Shown one piece after another: positions 1 to 6,402 of a DNA stretch of 21,893 nt (position 1 is the stretch's first letter; each line of letters begins with the position of its first letter). The stretch is from Chloroflexota bacterium (GTDB taxonomy: Bacteria; Chloroflexota; UBA6077): positions 1 through 21,893 of the forward strand of contig JAJZQR010000069.1 of the NCBI GenBank assembly GCA_021806765.1, written 5' to 3'. A program made the translations under genes and the position numbers. The notes below the pieces were generated by a model. It made no database searches. It was not told where the DNA came from and worked only from the letters and a program-made list of their open reading frames with translations.

Positions 1-446
1 ACATGCGGAGTAGCATTTCGGCCCAGTCCTGGGAGTCCACGCCGCCTGCCCCTGCATAGATGGTCAGTATCGCGTTTCGCTTATCGTAGGGGCCGTTCAG
101 CAGCAGCTCGAACTCCCGCTGCTCCACTTCCTTTTGGAGGTCTCTGGCCCCACTTTCCAGTTCCTGGGCGAGACTTTCCTCGGACTCCTCGATGGCCAGG
201 TCGGCCAGAGCTATCAGGTCCGCGGCACGGCGGCTCAGATCCTTCCAGCCCCCAACTTCCTGGCGCAACTCCGCCAGTTGCCGCAGCACCTTTTGCGCTT
301 CCTCAGCGTCGTTCCACAGATCGGGGGAGGAGGCTCTCTCCTCCAACCGGGTCAACTCCTGTTCTTTGCCCGGCAGGTCAAAGACGCACCATCAAGTCTT
401 GGATCTTGGCCTCAAGAGCGGCCAACTGCTGTCTGGTCTCGATCAA
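1..446 (-). CDS. prfB: Peptide chain release factor 2, N-terminal part (partial, frameshifted)
   Basis: Class I release factor that recognises UGA and UAA stop codons at the ribosome. Only the N-terminal ~148 residues are here; the gene runs off the left edge. After the frameshift the protein reads D-L-P-G-K-E and continues through the helical domain to the family signature (ELLLNGPYDKRNAIL, then IYAGAGGVDSQDWAEMLLRM), which is specific to RF2/RF1. I chose the TTG at 446: a TAG lies two codons upstream in that frame, and AAGGGG (461-456) sits nine bases before it. The zero frame runs 22 codons and hits TGA at 380-378. Reading continues in +1 after CTT, as in canonical prfB, so this is programmed frameshifting and not a broken gene. 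The assignment is firm; the exact start is inferred. Confidence 0.93.
377..383 (-). promoter_or_regulatory. prfB programmed +1 frameshift site (CTT TGA C)
   Basis: On the minus strand the sequence CTT TGA C occurs at codons 22-23, identical to the classic RF2 slippery site: peptidyl-tRNA on CTT shifts to TTT, skipping one base and bypassing the UGA. Three bases upstream is GGTG, a weak anti-SD match in the position where other bacteria have AGGGGG. Low RF2 slows UGA termination and favours the shift, so the site gives negative autoregulation. The restored frame encodes the conserved protein, which confirms the site. Confidence 0.9.
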
Positions 447-470
447 CGGCTACCACCCCTTCTAGTAAGT

Positions 471-538
471 ATCAGAAAGTCTTTGAGAATTCTGGGGACA
501 CCCCAGACCCCGCCAGGCGCTGCGCCCTGGACCCGCTT
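471..538. repeat. Intergenic hairpin repeat, copy 1 (short form)
   Basis: This fills most of the gap between nfi and prfB. It contains TCTGGGGACACCCCAGA, itself a short hairpin, followed by CCCCGCCAGGCGCTGCGCCC and TGGACCCGCTT. The same blocks occur at 6308-6396: the GTCTTTGA...TTCTGGGGACACCCCA block matches the reverse complement of that copy, and the CCAGGCGCTGCGCCCTGG block matches it directly. It looks like a REP/MITE-like dispersed element. Because it is transcribed downstream of nfi, it may also act as a terminator or processing stem. Confidence 0.7.
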
Positions 539-540
539 AT

Positions 541-1212
541 TCACTGCTGCTCTCGTCCCGCCACCAGGTGGGCCAGGCGGGTCGGCTCCGGGATGCGCTG
601 CCGCGGCAGTGTGCATCGCAGCACCAGGTCGACGGCCCTTGGCAGCGAGATCCTGTGCCCTACCGAGACGAAGATCGGCTTGACTCCCCGCTTCGTCCGC
701 ACGACCATCCCGACCACTTCCCCGCGATGGATCAACGGCGAGGTGGAGCCGCGCTCCTCGGACGGTTCCTCGAACTGCCCCACCAGGCGCGACTTGGCGC
801 AGCCTATGGCCGGCTTATCCAGGATCAACCCCAGGTGGCTGGCTATTCCCAGCCGCCGGGGATGGGCCCTGCCCTGGCCGTCCACCAGGATCAGGTCCGG
901 TTCAGTCTTGAGCTGCCGCAGCGTCTCCAGCATCAGCGGCGCCTCTCGGAAAGAGAGAAAGCCTGGAACGTAGGGAAACGCCAGCGGCGCCTCTACCCTG
1001 CTCTCCTCCATCAGCTGCAGAGCTGGAAAGGAAAGCAGGACGGCGGCCCCCGTCGCCTTCCCGGACGCTCGGACCCCAGAGAGATCCACACCGGCCACAT
1101 AGCGGATTTCTCCAACCCGATCGGTTTCCTCCACCAACCGGGAGAGCCGCTGCTGGACGGTCGTGGCTTCCTCGAAACTGATATCCCAGGAATGCTGCAC
1201 TGGCCCCGTCAT
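541..1212 (-). CDS. nfi: Endonuclease V (deoxyinosine 3' endonuclease)
   Basis: DNA repair nuclease that nicks the second phosphodiester bond 3' of deoxyinosine, the product of adenine deamination. From the ATG at 1212 the protein is 223 residues, the usual family length. The metal-binding carboxylates are all present: D43 in VAGVDLS, E90 in LSFRE, and D111 in the DGQGRAHPRRLGIASHLG block. The wedge motif PYVPG is at 80-84. These positions fall within one residue of those I recall for the Thermotoga enzyme. A longer reading from an ATG at 1287 adds 25 residues outside the family's usual start, and the -10-like TATAAT at 1228-1223 would then lie inside the gene, so I prefer 1212. The gene lies 94 bp upstream of prfB on the same strand, with a repeat between them. 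Confidence 0.92.
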   Translation of the reverse strand: MTGPVQHSWDISFEEATTVQQRLSRLVEETDRVGEIRYVAGVDLSGVRASGKATGAAVLLSFPALQLMEESRVEAPLAFPYVPGFLSFREAPLMLETLRQLKTEPDLILVDGQGRAHPRRLGIASHLGLILDKPAIGCAKSRLVGQFEEPSEERGSTSPLIHRGEVVGMVVRTKRGVKPIFVSVGHRISLPRAVDLVLRCTLPRQRIPEPTRLAHLVAGREQQ

Positions 1213-1222
1213 CTTACTTAAT

Positions 1223-1228
1223 ATTATA
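1223..1228 (-). promoter_or_regulatory. Putative -10 element of nfi (leaderless transcript?)
   Basis: A perfect TATAAT reads on the minus strand at 1228-1223, only ten bases before the ATG at 1212. Transcription starting about seven bases after the element would put the 5' end within a few bases of the ATG, giving a leaderless or near-leaderless mRNA. No good Shine-Dalgarno is visible before this ATG, which fits. No convincing -35 is seen at 16-19 bp spacing. Confidence 0.45.
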
Positions 1229-1252
1229 TCCGGCTGACGAAGGGGCCGCCAG

Positions 1253-1281
1253 TTGACAGCCCCCAGGCCTTGCGCTACTCT
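1253..1281 (+). promoter_or_regulatory. Putative promoter of the inositol-lipid operon
   Basis: A perfect -35 hexamer TTGACA (1253-1258) is followed after 17 bp by TACTCT (1276-1281), which keeps the three most conserved -10 bases (T, A and final T). Transcription would start near 1288 and run towards the operon beginning at 1550. The -35 is strong and the -10 mediocre; no start site has been mapped. Confidence 0.4.
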
Positions 1282-1549
1282 AAACATCCAGGCTGACCAT
1301 GGAAGTCGGCCAGCGGCGTTCAGCTTTCAGCTTCGAGAGAAGGGTGAGCATCCGCCTCACTTCCGCACCCCATGGGGTTACAGGCCTCTCTGCGGTTTCC
1401 TGGCTGACGGCTGAACGCTTACCATGTCTCGATACCGGCTGTCGCGGAGCTTCACCTCAACCCCTTGCAGTCCAGTCAGAACACCCTGCTACCGGGGACA
1501 GCGTCCGGTTGGCCTGCCCGGGTCGCATAGGAAAAGGAGAGTCGACAAG

Positions 1550-2641
1550 TTGGGAACCATTAGGGTCGCCATCATCGGCGTGGGCAACTGCGCATCGGCG
1601 CTGGTTCAAGGAGTCCACTATTACCGCAATGCGGCGGAAGACCAGTTCATTCCCGGGCTTATGCATGCTCGCCTGGGGGATTACCACGTTGGTGATATCG
1701 AATTCACAGCCGCTTTCGACATCGACGTGAACAAGGTGGGGAATGATCTGGGCGAGGCCATCTATGCCAAGCCCAACAACACCTACCGGTTCTACGATGT
1801 ACCGAAGCTGGGTGTGAAGGTGGAGCGGGGCATGACCCTGGATGGGCTGGGGCTGTACCTCTCCAAGGTGATTACCAAGGCGCCCGGCGCTACCTCGGAC
1901 ATAGTGAGCATCTTGAGGGACACCAAGACCGACGTGGTAATCAACTACCTGCCGGTGGGCAGTGAGAACGCCACAAAGTGGTACGTCGAGCAGGTCCTGG
2001 CGGCGGGGTGCGGCTTTGTGAACTGCATTCCGGTCTTCATCGGTCGCGAGGCCTACTGGCAGAAGCGGTTCGAGGACCGTGGGCTCCCCATCATCGGGGA
2101 TGACATCAAGTCGCAGGTGGGTGCCACCATCACCCATCGGGTGCTGACCAAGCTGTTCCGGGATCGAGGGGTCAGGCTGGAGCGGACCAGTCAGCTCAAC
2201 GTGGGCGGCAACACCGACTTCTACAACATGCTGGAGCGAGCCAGGCTGGAGTCCAAGAAGATCTCCAAGACCAACTCCGTCACCTCCCAGCTGGACTACG
2301 ACATCGGCGAGGACAACGTCCACATCGGTCCCAGCGACTATATTGCCTGGCTGACCGATCGCAAGTGGGCCTACGTTCGGCTGGAAGGCCGAGCCTTCGG
2401 GGACGTTCCGCTGAACATGGAGTACAAGCTGGAAGTCTGGGACTCGCCCAACTCCGCCGGTGTCGGTATCGACGCCATTCGCTGTGTGAAGACCGCCATG
2501 GACAGGGGGATCTCCGGGGCGCTGGTGGGTCCGTCCTCCTATTTCATGAAGTCTCCGCCGGTGCAGTACCCGGACGACAAGGCGCGGGACGCGGTGGAGG
2601 AGTTCATCCGGAACGCGCAGCCTCCTCGAGGGAATGAATGA
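1550..2641 (+). CDS. ino1: Inositol-1-phosphate synthase (actinobacterial/archaeal type)
   Basis: Converts D-glucose-6-phosphate to 1L-myo-inositol-1-phosphate through an internal NAD+-dependent redox and aldol cycle in the cytosol. The TTG start gives 363 residues, the length typical of the short bacterial enzymes. Visible features are a Rossmann GVGNCAS loop (10-16), the family block [15 protein letters not shown] around 183-197 with lysine 187, NVGGNTDF (217-224), [11 protein letters not shown] (237-247), the [16 protein letters not shown] segment (270-285), and [11 protein letters not shown] near 295-304. The TTG is preceded by AGGAGA nine bases upstream. The upstream ATG at 1424 has no ribosome binding site and would add 42 unrelated residues. 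The stop overlaps the next start by four bases (ATGA), so translation is coupled to the acyltransferase. It is the first gene of the operon and supplies the polar head group for the lipid genes behind it. Confidence 0.9.
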   Translation: MGTIRVAIIGVGNCASALVQGVHYYRNAAEDQFIPGLMHARLGDYHVGDIEFTAAFDIDVNKVGNDLGEAIYAKPNNTYRFYDVPKLGVKVERGMTLDGLGLYLSKVITKAPGATSDIVSILRDTKTDVVINYLPVGSENATKWYVEQVLAAGCGFVNCIPVFIGREAYWQKRFEDRGLPIIGDDIKSQVGATITHRVLTKLFRDRGVRLERTSQLNVGGNTDFYNMLERARLESKKISKTNSVTSQLDYDIGEDNVHIGPSDYIAWLTDRKWAYVRLEGRAFGDVPLNMEYKLEVWDSPNSAGVGIDAIRCVKTAMDRGISGALVGPSSYFMKSPPVQYPDDKARDAVEEFIRNAQPPRGNE

Positions 2642-3513
2642 CCTATTGGGTCCTTCGCGTCGTGCGGAAGATCGCCCAGTGGCTGCCGCTGCGGGTCTGC
2701 TACATGGCAGCGGTGCTGATCTCGGATCTGGCCTGGGCGATCTTGCCCGTGCAGCGGGAGAATGCCATCGATAACATGGCCCAGGTGCTGGACCGCGATC
2801 GGAACGATCTGGAGGTCCGGCGGAAGGCGAAGGCGTCCTTCAGGAACTATGGCCTCTACATGGCCGATTTCTTGCGGCTTCCCACTGTGGGCGTCGCGGA
2901 GTTGGAGAGCAGGGTTCAGTTCACCGGTTGGGAGCACCTGGACCGTGCTCTGGAGACCGGAAAAGGGGTCATCTTCATCAGCGCCCACGTTGGGAACTGG
3001 GACCTGGGCGCGGCGCTGTTTGCCAGGAAGGGCTACCCCGTCAGTGTGGTAGCAGAGACCTTCCACCCCAAGAAACTGAACGATCTGGTGCAGGGCACCC
3101 GGGCGCAGCATGGGATGAAGGTCATTCCCCTGGAGGTGTCGGCGCGTCGGGTGCTGGGGGCGCTGCGGAAGAACGAGATCCTGGGACTGCTGATCGACCG
3201 GCCCTCTCCCGAGTCTGGGGTGCTGGTGCGCTTCTTCGGCGGGATGACTCAGGTGCCGGGCGGGGCTGCTCTACTGGCACTGAGGACGGGGGCGAAGCTG
3301 GTTTCGGGTGTGGTCGTGCGTAATCCAGACCACACCTATTCCGGTTTCCTCACCTCCCAACTTGAGGTAGAGCCGACGGGAGACCTGGCCGCGGACGTGA
3401 AGTTGCTGACGCAGCGCATCATGGATTCCATGGAGGCCTTCATCCGGCAGTACCCGGAGCAGTGGTTCATTTTTCGGCCGATGTGGCCCAAGGATGTCCC
3501 CCTCAACGCCTGA
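2638..3513 (+). CDS. LpxL/PatA-type lysophospholipid acyltransferase 1
   Basis: Membrane-associated acyltransferase of the HtrB/LpxL/PatA superfamily, 291 residues. The catalytic HX4D motif is intact in AHVGNWDLG (H117, D122). A later block, LLIDRP...VRFFGG, matches the substrate-binding region of the family, and the C-terminal [11 protein letters not shown] is the usual family ending. The N-terminal ~40 residues are hydrophobic with basic ends, fitting a membrane anchor. The start is an ATG overlapping the ino1 stop. From the operon, the likely substrate is an inositol-containing glycolipid, with acylation like that of mycobacterial PatA on a mannose. The superfamily also covers lipid A acyltransferases, and the true acceptor cannot be read from sequence. 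No other lipid A gene is present. Confidence 0.82.
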   Translation: MTYWVLRVVRKIAQWLPLRVCYMAAVLISDLAWAILPVQRENAIDNMAQVLDRDRNDLEVRRKAKASFRNYGLYMADFLRLPTVGVAELESRVQFTGWEHLDRALETGKGVIFISAHVGNWDLGAALFARKGYPVSVVAETFHPKKLNDLVQGTRAQHGMKVIPLEVSARRVLGALRKNEILGLLIDRPSPESGVLVRFFGGMTQVPGGAALLALRTGAKLVSGVVVRNPDHTYSGFLTSQLEVEPTGDLAADVKLLTQRIMDSMEAFIRQYPEQWFIFRPMWPKDVPLNA

Positions 3514-3594
3514 GCTATACCGGATCCTCCGAGCGCCCGCGCGGTTCAGTAGTCTCTCCCCTGTCTCGCGATTCCTGCCAAGGGGCTGCCGAGC

Positions 3595-4479
3595 GTGCTA
3601 GAATACCTGGTGTTTCTTCTCTTGAGCCTGCTGGCCCCGAGGATCCCGCCCAGGGTGGCCTACTGGGTGTGCCGTCCGGTCGGCGATCTGACCTACTGGT
3701 TCTCGCCCGGACGGCGGCGCGCAGTTCGGCGCAACCTGGAGATCATCCTGGGATCTGAGGCGCGGGACCTGGACCGTCGAACGAGGGAAGTGTTTCGGGA
3801 GGGTGCCAAGAACTACTACGATACCTTTCTTGCACCGGGATTGTCGGATCAGCAGCTGGAGAAGATGATATCCCTGGAGGGATGGGACAACCTGCAGCGG
3901 GCGCTGGAGATGGGTAGGGGGGTAGTGCTGGTGACCGCCCACCTGGGGAGTCCCGCTCTGGTGGCACAGATCCTGGGGGCAAGAAAGGCGAGAATGACCG
4001 TGGTGGCAGAGCCCCTCCGCTCTCGGCGGTTGTTCGAGTTGATGGCGCGGGTGCGGGCAACCCGAGAGTCGATCCGAGTCGTGCCTTTCAGCCCGACCGT
4101 AACCCACGAATTGACTGAGGCCCTCGGGCGGAACGAGGTGATCGGTGTCGTGGCGGATCGGGATATATCCAAGAACGGCATTCCGGTCCGATTCTTCGGG
4201 GTCGAGACCCTTCTGCCCGTGGGGCCGGTAATGCTGGCCCTCCGAACCGGAGCCGCCCTGATGCCGGCGTTCACCTACCGCCTGCCTGATGGAGGCCTCG
4301 TCGGCAGGATCAGGGAGCCGCTGGATCTGGAGAGGACGGGAAGGCTGCGGGAGGACCTCCGTCTGAACACCCAGAAGCTGGCAGGGGTGTTGGAGGAGGC
4401 CATAAGGAAGAGTCCGGAGCAATGGACGGTGTTTGAGCCTATCTGGCCCGAAGGGGGCAGGCTGGGAGCCGCTAGTTGA
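3595..4479 (+). CDS. LpxL/PatA-type acyltransferase 2, catalytic acid missing
   Basis: A second member of the same superfamily, 294 residues and clearly a distant paralogue of the preceding gene. The N-terminus is a hydrophobic anchor (residues 4-14), followed by an RRAVRRNLEIILG segment. At the active site the motif reads AHLGSPAL: histidine 116 is kept, but the Asp/Glu expected four residues further on is alanine 121. Other family blocks remain, including VADRDISKNG, VRFFG and PEQWTVFEPIW. It may be a divergent enzyme, one using another acid, or an inactive partner. The start is GTG at 3595 with AAGGGG nine bases upstream. It lies 81 bp after its paralogue, and its stop overlaps the next start (TTGA). 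Family membership is secure; activity is uncertain. Confidence 0.8.
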   Translation: MLEYLVFLLLSLLAPRIPPRVAYWVCRPVGDLTYWFSPGRRRAVRRNLEIILGSEARDLDRRTREVFREGAKNYYDTFLAPGLSDQQLEKMISLEGWDNLQRALEMGRGVVLVTAHLGSPALVAQILGARKARMTVVAEPLRSRRLFELMARVRATRESIRVVPFSPTVTHELTEALGRNEVIGVVADRDISKNGIPVRFFGVETLLPVGPVMLALRTGAALMPAFTYRLPDGGLVGRIREPLDLERTGRLREDLRLNTQKLAGVLEEAIRKSPEQWTVFEPIWPEGGRLGAAS

Positions 4480-5669
4480 AGATAGCCCTGGTTTCACCCT
4501 ACGACTATCCTTACCCCGGTGGGGTGACCGAGCATATAGCCCATCTAGCGGCGGAGTTCCGGAGACGGGGCCACGAGGTTCACATCATAGCGCCCCAATC
4601 GGACAAAGCCGAGAGGCACGTGCAAACAGAAGAGACCGTGCACGCTGTGGGCACAGTGGTGCCCGTGCCCGCCAATGGCTCGGTCGCTCGCATTTCCCTA
4701 TCCCTTCGTTTGTCACGACAGGTGAAGGAGATCCTGGAGCGGGAGATGTTCGACGTCATCCATCTCCACGAACCACTTCTTCCCGCCCTTCCGGTCACGG
4801 TGCTGAGACACTCCCACTCTCTCAACGTCGGCACCTTCCACGCCTTCGCCCAGTCGAACTACGCCTACTTTTACGGCAAGCCGATCCTGCGCTACTTCGT
4901 AAGGAGGCTGCACGGCCGGATCGCCGTCTCTCCTCCGGCCAGGGATTTTGTCTCGGAGTACTTCCCGGGGGAGTACGAGGTTATCCCTAATGGCATAGAC
5001 TACGAGAGGTTTGCGCGTCCGATAGAACCTTTGGAGCGTTACCGAGAGGGCGGCCCCAACATTCTCTTTGTCGGCCGGCTGGAGAAGCGAAAAGGGCTGA
5101 AGTATCTGCTGCGAGCGATGGCGGGCGTGTGGGCCCACTTTCCCCAGGCTCGACTGATCGTGGTGGGGTCGGGGCCGCTGCTGGACGACTACCGCAAGTT
5201 GGTGGAGGCCCACCGGGTGGAGAACGTGATCTTCACCGGCTTCGTCTCCAGCGAGGAGTTGCCCCGGTACTACCACTCCTGCGACGTCTTCTGTGCCCCC
5301 TCCACCGGCCAGGAAAGCTTCGGCATAGTGCTGCTGGAAGCTATGGCTTCCGGCAAGCCTCTGGTGGCCTCTGACATTCCCGGTTACCACTTCGTGGTGA
5401 ACCATGGGGTAGAGGGTTTCTTGGTGCCGCCCAAAGACGAGCAGGCGCTGGCCCTGTCGCTGGTGCGGCTGCTATCCGACGCTGAGCTGCGGGCCAGGAT
5501 GGGTCAGGCAGGGATGAGGAGAGCCGCGGAGTTCTCCTGGGACAAGGTGGCCGGGCGAGTATTGGACTTCTACGGCCGTACTGAGATACTGCGGTCCATG
5601 GCGAAAACGCCTCAACGGAGCCGCTGGCGGCGGGCTGCCACCAGCATCTCCCACTTCCTTACGGGGTAG
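4476..5669 (+). CDS. GT4 glycosyltransferase, PimA-like (phosphatidylinositol mannosyltransferase)
   Basis: Retaining GT-B glycosyltransferase of 397 residues, most similar in layout to PimA, which adds mannose from GDP-mannose to phosphatidylinositol on the inner membrane face. Visible are the acceptor-side loop PGGVTEH (14-20), HLHEPL (96-101), GTFHA (119-123), the linker IPNGID (170-175), the nucleotide-sugar residues in FVGRLEKRKGL (R201, K206) and the EX7E motif ESFGIVLLE (280-288). The TTG start has GGGAG seven bases upstream and overlaps the preceding stop. It stands between acyltransferases and a lipid head-group synthase, in the same company as mycobacterial pimA. The sugar donor and acceptor are inferred from context; a different GT4 glycolipid role is possible. 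Confidence 0.85.
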   Translation: MKIALVSPYDYPYPGGVTEHIAHLAAEFRRRGHEVHIIAPQSDKAERHVQTEETVHAVGTVVPVPANGSVARISLSLRLSRQVKEILEREMFDVIHLHEPLLPALPVTVLRHSHSLNVGTFHAFAQSNYAYFYGKPILRYFVRRLHGRIAVSPPARDFVSEYFPGEYEVIPNGIDYERFARPIEPLERYREGGPNILFVGRLEKRKGLKYLLRAMAGVWAHFPQARLIVVGSGPLLDDYRKLVEAHRVENVIFTGFVSSEELPRYYHSCDVFCAPSTGQESFGIVLLEAMASGKPLVASDIPGYHFVVNHGVEGFLVPPKDEQALALSLVRLLSDAELRARMGQAGMRRAAEFSWDKVAGRVLDFYGRTEILRSMAKTPQRSRWRRAATSISHFLTG

Positions 5670-5672
5670 GCC

Positions 5673-6281
5673 GTGCTCGAACGACTTCGTCCCCATGCTA
5701 GACGAATAGCGGAGTATCCTGCCCGCCTCCTCGCTCGCCTCGGGCTGACTCCTAACGCCTTGACCCTTCTGGGGCTCGTGCTGAACGCTCTGGTGGCGGG
5801 GGTGCTGGCGCTGGGACATCCGGTGCTAGGGGGAGTGTTGGTGTTGGTGGCCAACGCCTTCGACATGCTGGACGGGGCGCTGGCCAGGGTCAGCGGCAAG
5901 GGCAGCAGATTCGGAGCCTTCTTCGACTCGACCCTGGATCGCTACGCCGAGGCCCTTTTCTACCTGGGGGCGATGGTCTGGCTGTTCAACAGAGGGGATG
6001 GGACCTTGCTCCTGGCTGCCTACCTGGGCATCGTGGGCTCCTTCATGGTGAGCTATGCCAGGGCTAGGGCTGAGGGGCTAGGGGTTCGTGGAGAGGTCGG
6101 CCTGCTGCCGCGGCCCGAGAGGATCATCCTGTTCGCCCTGGGGTTGATCTTCTACCAGTATCTGCTGGCTCCGGTGCTGTGGCTGCTCGCAGTGCTGACC
6201 AACGTCACCGCTGTGCAGAGGATTCTGTACGCCAGAAAGGCGCTGGGTCCCTCCGGAGATAAGGTGGCAGACAAGGCCTGA
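5673..6281 (+). CDS. CDP-alcohol phosphatidyltransferase (probable phosphatidylinositol-phosphate synthase)
   Basis: Integral membrane enzyme that transfers a phosphatidyl group from CDP-diacylglycerol to an alcohol. The complete signature DX2DGX2ARX8GX3DX3D is present: D64, D67, G68, A71, R72, G81, D85 and D89. The protein has 202 residues, the size of the bacterial enzymes, with several hydrophobic segments (roughly 28-62, 95-125 and 145-180). The GTG start lies three bases after the GT4 stop. The operon encodes its own inositol-1-phosphate synthase, so the natural acceptor is inositol-1-phosphate, as for actinobacterial phosphatidylinositol-phosphate synthase. Phosphatidylglycerophosphate synthase is the main alternative by family alone. 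It is the last gene before the hairpin at 6308. Confidence 0.87.
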   Translation: MLERLRPHARRIAEYPARLLARLGLTPNALTLLGLVLNALVAGVLALGHPVLGGVLVLVANAFDMLDGALARVSGKGSRFGAFFDSTLDRYAEALFYLGAMVWLFNRGDGTLLLAAYLGIVGSFMVSYARARAEGLGVRGEVGLLPRPERIILFALGLIFYQYLLAPVLWLLAVLTNVTAVQRILYARKALGPSGDKVADKA

Positions 6282-6307
6282 AGATCCGGCGTGAAGGACG
6301 TGGGGTA

Positions 6308-6396
6308 GGGACACCCCAAACTCCTCCAGGCGCTGCGCCCTGGACCCGCTTTGGCGGGGTTTGGGGTGTCCCCAGAACTATCAAAGACTTCTTGAC
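6308..6396. repeat. Intergenic hairpin repeat, copy 2; likely bidirectional terminator
   Basis: This lies between two convergent genes. A perfect 14-bp inverted repeat, GGGACACCCCAAAC (6308-6321) and GTTTGGGGTGTCCC (6359-6372), extends inward by several more pairs. It encloses an inner hairpin, CCAGGCGC...GCGCCCTGG. The right flank AGAACTATCAAAGACTT is related, on the opposite strand, to the left flank of the copy at 471-538. The element could terminate both converging transcripts. Shared flanks and internal blocks argue for a dispersed family rather than a chance terminator. Confidence 0.75.
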
Positions 6397-6402
6397 ACCT
6401 GC

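Larger units (their letters stand above)
1213..1549. other. Divergent intergenic control region and leader of the inositol-lipid operon
   Basis: This 337-bp gap separates nfi (minus) from the inositol-phosphate synthase (plus). It holds the nfi -10 box near its left edge and a TTGACA-type plus-strand promoter at 1253-1281. If that promoter is used, the operon has an untranslated leader of about 260 nt before the TTG at 1550. I recognise no riboswitch or RNA family in the leader. The reading frame is open from an ATG at 1424, but that extension has no ribosome binding site and no resemblance to the enzyme family. Confidence 0.5.

Noticed and set aside
1..446. prfB as a frameshifted pseudogene
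   Set aside because: The stop lies exactly in a CTT TGA C context at codon 23 and the +1 frame gives conserved RF2 sequence, so it is programmed frameshifting.
1213..1287. N-terminal extension of endonuclease V from the ATG at 1287
   Set aside because: It would add 25 residues outside the family's usual start and contain the TATAAT box; the ATG at 1212 gives the normal 223-residue length.
1424..1549. Longer inositol-phosphate synthase from the ATG at 1424
   Set aside because: No ribosome binding site, and the extra 42 residues do not resemble the family, whereas the TTG at 1550 has AGGAGA at good spacing and gives the usual length.
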